A stretch of 64,000 bases of DNA, taken from positions 1 through 64,000 of the forward strand of contig JAKSMR010000012.1 in the NCBI GenBank assembly GCA_024400495.1, written 5' to 3'. This DNA comes from Bacteroidales bacterium. Its GTDB lineage: Bacteria; Bacteroidota; Bacteroidia; Bacteroidales; P3. How positions within the stretch are numbered: position 1 is the first letter of the stretch; the number at the start of each line of letters is the position of its first letter. The notes below the pieces were generated by a model, which worked only from the letters and a program-made list of their open reading frames with translations, made no database searches and was not told where the DNA came from. Position numbers and translations under genes: made by a program. Of the stretch, positions 35,906 through 45,839 are shown piece by piece.

Positions 35906-38900
35906 ATGAAACGCTGTTCTACCCTTTTAGACAAAGTAAAACAGAAAGTAGGAGCGATGTTGATCGCTTTCTTCGCCATACTGGCTATTGGAGCTAATGC
36001 ACAGACTCCAACCATCAACGTAGGCGACTACATCAGCACTCCCGAAGGAGTTGTCGGCGTAGTATTCTACACCAATACCACCCACACCGAAGGTAGTATT
36101 GTAGCGATGCACGACCTTCCCTCCCTTTATACATGGATGGACGGAACTACAACTGTAGGATCTCAAACCTATACCTCAAACATTTCGGCCTTGAGTGACT
36201 CTAACGGTTTTGAGAACTCGGCATATATCAGAGCCGCCATTAGCGAAGGCGCCACCAGCAGCATCTGGGGGGCCGTATCCACTTCCGATCTCGACAACGG
36301 CTGGTATCTCCCTTCCGCCGGCCAGGCAAAAATAATCTCCGACAACCGAGTCATCATCAACACAGCAATTACCAGCAATAGTGGTGACGAAATCGGAACC
36401 GACAGCTATTGGACCAGCAGTATCGTACAGTCCAACGGCCGTGCTTGGAGAATTGCCATGTATAATGGCGCGTTATCGTCAGTAAACAGAAGCACGACCT
36501 GCCGTGTCCGCGGTATCTATGATATCCGATACGACGGCGCCGAGTGGCACACTATCCATCGCAACTGCAGCTACCCCATCCCCGATGAGGACGACGTACA
36601 GTTTGCCTGCGACTCGTTGACCTGGATTGACGGCACAACATACATATACCCAGATCATTTCACCTCTGCCGACCGTATCGGCTGGGTCGTCGTGAGCAAC
36701 GTCACCCATTGTATGGTGAACAAACTCCTTGTGCTCACCACCGGACATACTACCCGCAGCCACAATACCGTCCAAGCTTGTGAAACCTACAGCTGGACCT
36801 CCATCAACCCCTATCCTATCAATCCCCTCACCGTCGATGGAACCTATTGTATGGAAGCCACCAATAGCGAGGGTTGCCGCCAGTATGACACCATCACTCT
36901 TACCATCAACCACAACACCACGAGCGACACTACCGCGACAGCCTGCGACAGCTATACCTGGACCACCTGGGCCGCCGATGCCGCCACTCCTCACATGGAG
37001 ACCTACCCCACCCCACTTACCGTCAGCAACACCAATCCCTCACTCTCCTGGGAGATGCCCAACCACTGCACCCACACACGCACACTCCATCTCACCATCG
37101 AGAACAGCGAACACCCCGACACTACTGTAACCGATGCTTGCAACAGCTTCTACTGGGATAGAAAAGACACCACCTATACCGACGATGGCACCTACTACTT
37201 CCCCTATACTGCCAGCAACGGTTGCGAAAGCCAGGCGACCCTTCACCTCACCCTCAAGCATAGCACAGACACCGTGACACGCGACACGCTATGCGAAGGC
37301 GCTTCGAAAGTTTGGCATGCAACAACCTACACCCATACCAGCCCCGCTGGCGGAAACACATTCAGCTACACCAATACCGAAGGCTGCCCCAGCACCGACA
37401 CCCTATATCTGGTAGTATGGGAGAAGAAAGACACCAACATCACTCTCAACGCCTGCCAGCAGTATGTCTGGAAAGCCCAAGACGGCATAACCGACACCAC
37501 CATCATGCAGAGCGGCACCTACGAGAACACATTCATGACCATTCATGGCTGCGACAGCACCGTAACCCTCCATATCATCATCCGTCAGCCCGACGTAGCT
37601 CGCGTCGACACCATCGATACCTGCGACTACTTCCGCTGGGTTGACAACAAGACCTACACCACCACCGGCACCTACCTCTATTCCCACACCAGTCAGGACG
37701 TCTGCGAAACTGTAGACACCCTTCGTCTCAAAATCCGCAAAGGCTCCTACCATGCAGAAGTACGTTCCGAATGCCAAGGCTATATCTGGGTCAAGGACTC
37801 CAGCCAGACCTACAGCACCAGCGGCACTTACATCCATACCGACACGCTGGCAAACAGATGCCTCAGCGTCGACACCCTTCATCTTACATTGAGAAATCTC
37901 GGCCACGGAACCTTCGACACCACCGTCTGCGGAAGCTATACTTGGACCCTTCACGACAATATTACCTTCACCGGCGACACTGTTCTCACCGACACCCTGG
38001 AACGCAATTTCGTCAATGGTTGCGACAGCCTTATCACCCTTCGTCTCCACGTAAAATCCAATACCACATCAACACTCACCACCCAAAGCTGCGACAACTA
38101 CACATGGTATGTCTTCGACGCAGATGGAACCCGCCACTACGCCGGAACCTTTGTTGAAACACCTGCCACAGCACCCGTCTACAGAGCAAAGAACGCAATC
38201 GGATGCGACAGTATTGTCACCCTCAACCTCACCATCTCCAAGTCGCGATACAGCACCATCACACGAGTAGCCTGCGACCACTTCACCCTCTCCACCAACA
38301 ACTACGCACAGAACAACCCCATCACCCGCGACTACAACAGAACCTGTGTCGACACCATCTTCTTCCGCAATGGTGCCAGCAACCATTGTGACAGTTCTAT
38401 TGTCCTCAACCTCACCATCCACAACAAGAGCTTCGGCACTTTCACCGACTCCGCCTGCTACAACTACACATGGAAGGTAAGTGATTTCAACCGAACCTAC
38501 TACCGCTCAATCAAGACCTATCAGGAAAGCAACTACACCGATACTGCACACGTCAAGAACTCCTACGAATGCGACAGTATCATCACCCTCAACCTTACTA
38601 TCTACCACCATCAGGACGGAAACTTCTACGACACCAGCTGCGGCACCTACAACTGGACCGTCTACGACTACGACGGAACTCCTCACAACGTAACCACTTT
38701 CAACACCCTCGGCAACCAGAACCTCGCTCTTCCCGACACAATCAACCTCAAGGACTCCCATGGTTGCGACAGTACCGTAACCCTCCACCTCACCATCCTT
38801 CCCAGCCGTGTCGACACCGACGACAACCAGATGACCTGCTGGAACACTCCTTTCAGATGGTATGTTGACGGCAACTTCGCAGGACAGTATGATGCACCCA

Positions 38901-41900
38901 ACAACACAGCCACCTATGCACTCCACACCATCCATGGCTGCGACAGTATCATCCACCTCAACCTCACCGCCCGTCAGCCCAACCTCGACACCCTCAATAT
39001 CGACACCTGCCAGAGCTTCACTTGGTATGCAGCAAACTGGGACGGCAGCAACTACCATCAGGTTGAACCTGCTCTGACAGCCAACACCTATGGCCACTAC
39101 CACACCAAAGTGGTTGACCAGTATGGTTGCGACAGCGTCATCACCCTCAACCTCACCATCCATCATCCCACCAACGTCGACGCCGACCTCTCAACCTGCT
39201 CTTCCCCCTACACATGGAAGGTAAGAGACACCCGCACTAATAGCGATCGCACCATCGGCACCTATTCGGTTGCTCCCGGTCTCAACGCTGGCATTGCCAA
39301 CGCCACCATCATCGACAAGTATGGTTGCGACAGCATCATCACCCTCAACCTCACACTCCACACTCCTCAAGTCGTCTACCTCGACACAATGGTATGCGAC
39401 TCCGTCTTCAACTGGGTCATCAAAGACTTTGGAGCCACCACACCCAAAGCCATCATCCCCTTTACCGCTTCTATCAACAACAATTCGCCCATTCACGTCA
39501 TCGACCATAATGGCTGCGACAGTACCGTATACCTCAACCTCACCATCAACAGACCTACTATCACGAACGACACCCAGTATTTCTGCCACAACTTCTCTTG
39601 GAATGTGATCGGCGCTGCTGGCGACACAGCAATGGCATTCACCAGCGTCCTCGGCGACACCATCGCATATCGCAACGATGTTTTCACGTCTAGCCGCAAC
39701 GACCTCTACGCTAAAGTATCGGGAAGCAATGGCTGCGACAGCACCATCCACCTCGTTCTTGTGAAGAAGTACCCCACCTACGAGACCATCCAGGTCGATA
39801 CCTGTGAGAACTTTGTATGGAAAGCTACTGCTGCAGACGGAACAGTATTCACCCATCCTGGCATCTATACAGCAAGTGCCATGGGAGAACAACTTATCCT
39901 CACCCGAGGCAACACCTGGGGCTGCGACAGCACCATCACCATGGACCTCACCATCCATACTCCCCAGCCTACCGAGCATATCTACGACACAGCATGCTAC
40001 ACCTACTCTTGGGACGTTGCCAACTACGACGGATCTGATCCCACTCATGTTGGCGACTACAGCGCCAACACGGTCAAGACTGCCATCAATCTCACCGACC
40101 GCTTCGGTTGCGACAGCACCGTAACACTCCACCTTACCATTATCGACACACTCCGCAACACCCTCAATATCGCATCCTGCTACGAATACACTTGGAGTGT
40201 TGCCGACTTTGACGGAAGCAATCCCCAAACTATTGGATATTACACCACCAGCAACGCTACTGCCGGTCGTGCTGTTGTGAAATCCCTCATGGGTTGCGAC
40301 AGTATCATCACCCTTAACCTTACCATCAACGACAGCACCAGAGGCACCGCTCTGGTTGACGCTTGCGACAACTACGTATGGTACGTTTCCAATGCCGACG
40401 GCACCAACAACCACCGTGCACCCATCCCCGGCAGCGCACTGTACAGCAGCAGCCACAATGTTTTCTCGACCCACGTTGTTGACCACAATGGCTGCGACAG
40501 TACCGTCTTCCTTGACCTCACAATCCACACCCAACGCCAGATGACCGTTCCTTTCGCCGCTTGCGACAGCTACCTCTGGAATGCGTCCAACCACGACGGC
40601 ACAGTAGTTGCCACCCACGGCCCCTACTTCACCAACACCATCACCCCCGAAGTCAGACTGAAAGACCAGTGGGGTTGCGACAGTATCATCCGTCTTGACC
40701 TTACCATCAACAGCAGCAATACTGGCATTGCCAAGATTGACACTTGCAACAACGCCGCTTTCGATTGGTGGGTTTACGATTTTGGCTCGACCTTAGGAAA
40801 ATTTGTTGGAAGATTCTCTTCTAACAACAACACCGCATACGAACATGTAGTAAACTCCAAGGGCTGCGACAGCACCGTTTACCTCAACCTCACCTTCCAT
40901 GGTCCTGATACCGGAGATTACTACACCTCTGCTTGCCACGAATACGACTGGACTGTCAGCAACTATGACGGCAGCAACTCCCGCACGGTAGGTCATTTCA
41001 CCAGCTCCACCGACCTAGCAAGTGCCAATGGCCTTGTAAGCCGCTACGGTTGCGACAGTACTGTATTCCTCCACCTTACCATCCTCGACACTGCCCATTA
41101 TACCAAGAATGTTTATGCTTGTGGCAGACTGAACAGCTACACTGTAAACGATTTCGACGGCAGCAATCCTCAGACTTTCGTCGGTCCGTTCACCCACGAC
41201 ACAGCATTCAACGCCACCGTGATGAGAATGGGCGGATGTGACAGCATCATCACCATTAATATCTCCATCGGAAGTAACGTCACCAGCGATATCTATGCAG
41301 AAGCCTGCGATGTTTACAACTGGGACGGAAGAACCTACGAAATCGGCGGCAACTACAATCGCCTCTATCCCCAGGGAAGCATCCACGGCTGCGACAGTCT
41401 TGCTAACCTCCACCTCTCTTTGAAAAAGACCTCCCGCGTCACCGACGATCAGGTACAGTGCGGTTCCTTCACCTGGATGGATGGCAACATCTACATCGTC
41501 GACAACCACACTGCTACCCATACGGTCCACCATACCTTCGCCGAAGGTTGCGACACCATCTACTCTCTCAACCTCACCATCAAGGATCACCAGAACGTGG
41601 CTGCAACCCAAAGCACCTGTGACAGCCTCGTATGGGAAGGACAAACCCTTTACACTGATGGTACCTACACCACAAGCCGTATGACTGTCGATGGCGTCTG
41701 CGACAGCACCATCACCATGGCTCTCACCGTCAAGCATAGTACCACAGGCTCGATGTCAGCATCTTCCTGCGACACCTACACTTGGAACGTACAGGGACAC
41801 AATGAGGCAAGTCCTCATGTAGCAGGAACCTACACCGCAAGCTCCACCACCATCACAACAACGGTAGAAAATGCAGTTGGTTGCGATAGTGTCATCACCC

Positions 41901-44900
41901 TCAACCTTACTATCAAGAACAGCTCTCGAATCATCGACTCCATCGAATCCTGCACCCCCATTGTTTGGGTCGATGGCATCACCTATAGCAGCAACACCAC
42001 GACACCTTATGTTACCGGCACCAATGCTGTAGGTTGCGACAGCACCACTTCGCTCTGGCTCAACATCAAGAGCAGTTCTGCCAGCGTTGTTCCTTTCGTT
42101 GCCTGCGACTCTGCGATTTTCATCGCCCATAATGCCGATGGTACTGTAGCTGGCACCTATGGTCCTTTCTTTACAAACACTACAGAAACCATCCATGTGA
42201 CCAATGCTGAAGGTTGCGACAGCACTATCACACTGAATGTCACCGTCAACCATAGCGACCTCTATCTGACCACTCAGGCCAGCTGTATCAACTACTTCTG
42301 GAGAGGTAGCTACAGAGACGCCACCGGCATCTACGCCGACACACTGACAAACAGCTATGGATGCGACAGTATCATTGCACTGGACCTCACTATCAACACA
42401 AACTCCACCGGCACCAAAGACACCATCGTTTGCTCCAACTTCACCTATAGTTACATGGGCAACACCTTTGTATTCTACAGCGACACTGTGGCTATCGATC
42501 ACACCACCAACGTTGCCGGTTGCGACAGCACCATCCAGCTAAACATCACAGTGAAAACTCCCCAGCGTGTTTTCGACACCGTTTATGCTTGCGACACTTA
42601 CACCTGGGCTGCTAGCAAACATACTTTCTCCAACGCCGGCACCCACACCGATGTTGCCTTTATCACCGACTCCTATGGATGTAATAACACCCATGTGCTT
42701 CTCGTAAATATCAAGAAGAACAAGAACACTATCCAGGATGTGACCGCCTGCGGTTCTTACTATTGGCCTCTCAGCCAAGAAGGCTATATTGCCAGCACCG
42801 ACAGCGCAACCTTCACCTATCACCGCACCTACGAACAGGGCTGCGACAGTACTATCACCCTGAACCTTACCATCACTCCTCTTACCGACACCACCACCTT
42901 CGATACCACTGTCTGCGACCAGATTGTATGGAATGGAGCCACCTACACCACCGACGGCCGTTACGAGAACAAGCTCCTCACCTATGCCGCAGGTTGCGAT
43001 AGCGTTGTTTACATGAACCTCAATGTCAAACACAGCACCTCCAGCACTATTGACACCACTGCTTGCGACAACTTCACCTGGGTGGTGAGCAAGTATGGTC
43101 TTCTCGGACGCATCACCGTTGGCACCTACACCACCTCCGGCATGAGAGACACCGTACTGCCCAATGCTGTTGGTTGCGACAGTATCATGCGTCTCAACCT
43201 CACTATTAATAATAGTAATCATATTTATGATACTAATAGTGCCTGCGACGCTTATACCTGGATTGATGGCAACACATACACTGCTACCACTACCCTTCCT
43301 TCTGTGACCTATACGAATGCTGTCAACTGCGATAGCATCATTTCGCTCGTACTCACTATCACCAACAGCAGCACTCCCGAACTCTTCCAGCCCGTCGGAC
43401 TGTGCGACACCTACACCTGGAGCGTAGCAAACTTTGACGGTTCTGGTATCCAGACCATCGGCACCTACGTATACAGCGGAGACGCCATCTTTGACACCGC
43501 CCACGTTCTGAATGCCGTTGGTTGCGATAGCACCATCATCCTCAACCTCAACCTCAACCACAGCACAGCCTCCTCTCAGACCGCTAGCAGCTGCTACGAC
43601 TACACCTGGAGAGGAAACACCTACTACGCTTCCGGCGACTACTACGACACCATCAAAAACCGTGTTGGTTGCGACAGCATCATCAACCTCAGCCTAACCA
43701 TCAACGACACCGTCTATGGCGACACTCTGGTTTACGCTTGCTCCTCCTTCCGTTATAACGGCACCACCTACACCAACGATGTCAACCTCATTGAGCACCG
43801 CACATCCCTCAAGGGTTGCGACAGCGTGCTGACACTCCACGTCCTCGTCAATCTGCCCAACGGCAACACCACCACTGCTTATGTTTGCGACAGCCTGCGT
43901 TGGAACGATTCCACCTACACAGCAAGCACCAGCGACTACCGCATCCTCAAGAACAGACTCGGATGCGACAGTACCGACCGTCTCGTGCTCACCGTCAAAC
44001 CTTCGACCAACCACACCTTCACCAAACATGCATGTGGCACCTACTACTGGCCCGCAACTCAGGAGGTATATACCACGAACAACAACACTGCGCAATACAC
44101 CTATCCCCGCGACTATGCTCACGGATGCGACAGTATTGTAACACTCAACCTTTTCATCTATGACATGCACTACACCACTGTAGCAGACACCGCCGTCTGC
44201 GAGCAGCTGGTTTGGAATGGTAACACCTACACCACTTCCGGTCCTTACACCCAGAACCTCACCACCCAGGCAGCACACTGCGACAGCGTTGTAACCATCA
44301 ACGTCGAGATCCTCCACAACAACACCAGCACCATTGCCGACACCGCTTGCGACAGTTACACCTGGACCGTAAACAAGCTTGATGGCACCCGTACCACTGT
44401 TGGCACATGGAACCAGAGCGGCCTCCAGACTGCTACCATCAAGAATGTTGCCGGCTGCGACAGTACCATCACCATGAACCTTGTGGTACTCCACCGCGAC
44501 AGCTCCTTCGCCAACGACACCGCTTGCGGTCTCTATCGTTGGATGGGCATTGACTACACCACTTCGGGCACCTACACCCATACTACTACCACAGTACAAG
44601 GCTGTGACAGCGTGATGGTCCTCAACCTCGCTCTCGTTTCTGGCGACACTATCGACCACGTCCATGTCGCCTGCGACAACTTCACCTGGCAGGGCATCAC
44701 TCTCACCGAGGACACTACCGTATCCATCCACTACCGCAATCGTTTCGGCTGCGACAGCACCCTCACCCTCCACCTTACCCTCAATCACCAGACTGGCAGC
44801 CTCGACAATGTTATTGCCTGCGAATCCTTCACTTGGATGAACGACAGCACCTACACTACCAGCACCAACACCGAATTCATAGTTCTCCCTGGTGCTAACC

Positions 44901-45790
44901 AGTATGGATGCGACAGTACTATCACACTCCAGCTTACCGTCAACTACAGCACTCTAGGCTACGATCATCAGAGTGTCTGCGACTCCATGACCTGGATAGA
45001 CGGCCGAACCTACACCGAGAGTGACACCACCAACACCTTCCTCCTCGCTGGTGCCAACCAGTATGGCTGCGACAGCACCATCCGCCTCATGCTCGACGTA
45101 CGTCATAGCAGCTATGCTATTGATGAGCAGATCGCATACCGTAGCTTCACCTGGGTTGACGGAAACACCTACACCCAGAGCACCAACGAACCTGTCAACA
45201 TCCTCAGCACTCCCAATGCCGAAGGCTGCGACAGCATCGTCAACCTCCACCTGATTATCTCCACCTTCCCCGCTCCCGAAATCAACAACATCCGCGATTT
45301 CATGCTCGTTGTCAACCACCACCCCGGCAACTGCAGCGAGTACATCAACTACATCGACTATCGTTGGTACTGCAACGACAGCCTTGTTGCTTCGGGAAGC
45401 GACACTTACACTATCGACGCACCTCTCCATGGCGTCTATTATGTCGAGATTCCTACCGACTACAGCCGTGCCCACTGGATGCGTTCCAACGCCGTATCTA
45501 TCAACCACAACGCCATCGACGACATCAGTCTCACCACTGCACTCACCATCAATGCTATGCCTAATCCTGTAGCAGCCAATGCCACCCTCCATGTCGCCAC
45601 CTCCCTCAGCGAGGCCGACTGTCAGGGCGCTATGCTCTACCTCTACGATATGCAAGGCCGCGTAGTGAAGAAGATGCGTCCTGAGGCCGAGGTAACCGAC
45701 ATCCCTGTCAACTTCGGTTCCGGTGTTTACACCCTTCAGCTTATTGCTGCCGACGGCCGTCGCGTAGCAAGCAAGGTAATTGTACGATAG
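35906..45790 (+). CDS. Giant T9SS-exported surface protein with 51 two-cysteine repeats
   Basis: 3294 residues. Signal peptide of about 33 residues (FFAILAIGANAQ at the end), an N-terminal domain (34 to about 205) resembling the Fibrobacter-type paralogous/DUF1566 fold (DLDNGWYLPSAGQAKIIS, YWTSSIVQSNGRAWRI), then 51 tandem repeats of 46-70 residues (about 230-3125). Each repeat has a front motif xxCDSYTW and a back motif GCDSxITLNLTI, hence two cysteines, likely a disulfide in an Ig-like beta-sandwich. A spacer with three more cysteines follows, then a T9SS type A sorting domain (about 3215-3294: NAMPNPVAANATLHV, LYDMQGRVVKKM, SGVYTLQLIA). No catalytic site is seen; probable filament-like adhesin. 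An OmpA-type gene follows after 49 bases. Confidence 0.9.
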   Translation: MKRCSTLLDKVKQKVGAMLIAFFAILAIGANAQTPTINVGDYISTPEGVVGVVFYTNTTHTEGSIVAMHDLPSLYTWMDGTTTVGSQTYTSNISALSDSNGFENSAYIRAAISEGATSSIWGAVSTSDLDNGWYLPSAGQAKIISDNRVIINTAITSNSGDEIGTDSYWTSSIVQSNGRAWRIAMYNGALSSVNRSTTCRVRGIYDIRYDGAEWHTIHRNCSYPIPDEDDVQFACDSLTWIDGTTYIYPDHFTSADRIGWVVVSNVTHCMVNKLLVLTTGHTTRSHNTVQACETYSWTSINPYPINPLTVDGTYCMEATNSEGCRQYDTITLTINHNTTSDTTATACDSYTWTTWAADAATPHMETYPTPLTVSNTNPSLSWEMPNHCTHTRTLHLTIENSEHPDTTVTDACNSFYWDRKDTTYTDDGTYYFPYTASNGCESQATLHLTLKHSTDTVTRDTLCEGASKVWHATTYTHTSPAGGNTFSYTNTEGCPSTDTLYLVVWEKKDTNITLNACQQYVWKAQDGITDTTIMQSGTYENTFMTIHGCDSTVTLHIIIRQPDVARVDTIDTCDYFRWVDNKTYTTTGTYLYSHTSQDVCETVDTLRLKIRKGSYHAEVRSECQGYIWVKDSSQTYSTSGTYIHTDTLANRCLSVDTLHLTLRNLGHGTFDTTVCGSYTWTLHDNITFTGDTVLTDTLERNFVNGCDSLITLRLHVKSNTTSTLTTQSCDNYTWYVFDADGTRHYAGTFVETPATAPVYRAKNAIGCDSIVTLNLTISKSRYSTITRVACDHFTLSTNNYAQNNPITRDYNRTCVDTIFFRNGASNHCDSSIVLNLTIHNKSFGTFTDSACYNYTWKVSDFNRTYYRSIKTYQESNYTDTAHVKNSYECDSIITLNLTIYHHQDGNFYDTSCGTYNWTVYDYDGTPHNVTTFNTLGNQNLALPDTINLKDSHGCDSTVTLHLTILPSRVDTDDNQMTCWNTPFRWYVDGNFAGQYDAPNNTATYALHTIHGCDSIIHLNLTARQPNLDTLNIDTCQSFTWYAANWDGSNYHQVEPALTANTYGHYHTKVVDQYGCDSVITLNLTIHHPTNVDADLSTCSSPYTWKVRDTRTNSDRTIGTYSVAPGLNAGIANATIIDKYGCDSIITLNLTLHTPQVVYLDTMVCDSVFNWVIKDFGATTPKAIIPFTASINNNSPIHVIDHNGCDSTVYLNLTINRPTITNDTQYFCHNFSWNVIGAAGDTAMAFTSVLGDTIAYRNDVFTSSRNDLYAKVSGSNGCDSTIHLVLVKKYPTYETIQVDTCENFVWKATAADGTVFTHPGIYTASAMGEQLILTRGNTWGCDSTITMDLTIHTPQPTEHIYDTACYTYSWDVANYDGSDPTHVGDYSANTVKTAINLTDRFGCDSTVTLHLTIIDTLRNTLNIASCYEYTWSVADFDGSNPQTIGYYTTSNATAGRAVVKSLMGCDSIITLNLTINDSTRGTALVDACDNYVWYVSNADGTNNHRAPIPGSALYSSSHNVFSTHVVDHNGCDSTVFLDLTIHTQRQMTVPFAACDSYLWNASNHDGTVVATHGPYFTNTITPEVRLKDQWGCDSIIRLDLTINSSNTGIAKIDTCNNAAFDWWVYDFGSTLGKFVGRFSSNNNTAYEHVVNSKGCDSTVYLNLTFHGPDTGDYYTSACHEYDWTVSNYDGSNSRTVGHFTSSTDLASANGLVSRYGCDSTVFLHLTILDTAHYTKNVYACGRLNSYTVNDFDGSNPQTFVGPFTHDTAFNATVMRMGGCDSIITINISIGSNVTSDIYAEACDVYNWDGRTYEIGGNYNRLYPQGSIHGCDSLANLHLSLKKTSRVTDDQVQCGSFTWMDGNIYIVDNHTATHTVHHTFAEGCDTIYSLNLTIKDHQNVAATQSTCDSLVWEGQTLYTDGTYTTSRMTVDGVCDSTITMALTVKHSTTGSMSASSCDTYTWNVQGHNEASPHVAGTYTASSTTITTTVENAVGCDSVITLNLTIKNSSRIIDSIESCTPIVWVDGITYSSNTTTPYVTGTNAVGCDSTTSLWLNIKSSSASVVPFVACDSAIFIAHNADGTVAGTYGPFFTNTTETIHVTNAEGCDSTITLNVTVNHSDLYLTTQASCINYFWRGSYRDATGIYADTLTNSYGCDSIIALDLTINTNSTGTKDTIVCSNFTYSYMGNTFVFYSDTVAIDHTTNVAGCDSTIQLNITVKTPQRVFDTVYACDTYTWAASKHTFSNAGTHTDVAFITDSYGCNNTHVLLVNIKKNKNTIQDVTACGSYYWPLSQEGYIASTDSATFTYHRTYEQGCDSTITLNLTITPLTDTTTFDTTVCDQIVWNGATYTTDGRYENKLLTYAAGCDSVVYMNLNVKHSTSSTIDTTACDNFTWVVSKYGLLGRITVGTYTTSGMRDTVLPNAVGCDSIMRLNLTINNSNHIYDTNSACDAYTWIDGNTYTATTTLPSVTYTNAVNCDSIISLVLTITNSSTPELFQPVGLCDTYTWSVANFDGSGIQTIGTYVYSGDAIFDTAHVLNAVGCDSTIILNLNLNHSTASSQTASSCYDYTWRGNTYYASGDYYDTIKNRVGCDSIINLSLTINDTVYGDTLVYACSSFRYNGTTYTNDVNLIEHRTSLKGCDSVLTLHVLVNLPNGNTTTAYVCDSLRWNDSTYTASTSDYRILKNRLGCDSTDRLVLTVKPSTNHTFTKHACGTYYWPATQEVYTTNNNTAQYTYPRDYAHGCDSIVTLNLFIYDMHYTTVADTAVCEQLVWNGNTYTTSGPYTQNLTTQAAHCDSVVTINVEILHNNTSTIADTACDSYTWTVNKLDGTRTTVGTWNQSGLQTATIKNVAGCDSTITMNLVVLHRDSSFANDTACGLYRWMGIDYTTSGTYTHTTTTVQGCDSVMVLNLALVSGDTIDHVHVACDNFTWQGITLTEDTTVSIHYRNRFGCDSTLTLHLTLNHQTGSLDNVIACESFTWMNDSTYTTSTNTEFIVLPGANQYGCDSTITLQLTVNYSTLGYDHQSVCDSMTWIDGRTYTESDTTNTFLLAGANQYGCDSTIRLMLDVRHSSYAIDEQIAYRSFTWVDGNTYTQSTNEPVNILSTPNAEGCDSIVNLHLIISTFPAPEINNIRDFMLVVNHHPGNCSEYINYIDYRWYCNDSLVASGSDTYTIDAPLHGVYYVEIPTDYSRAHWMRSNAVSINHNAIDDISLTTALTINAMPNPVAANATLHVATSLSEADCQGAMLYLYDMQGRVVKKMRPEAEVTDIPVNFGSGVYTLQLIAADGRRVASKVIVR

Positions 45791-45839
45791 GCACCTCTTT
45801 ATTAAAAAACACTATTAAGAACCAAACGGAACAAATCCC

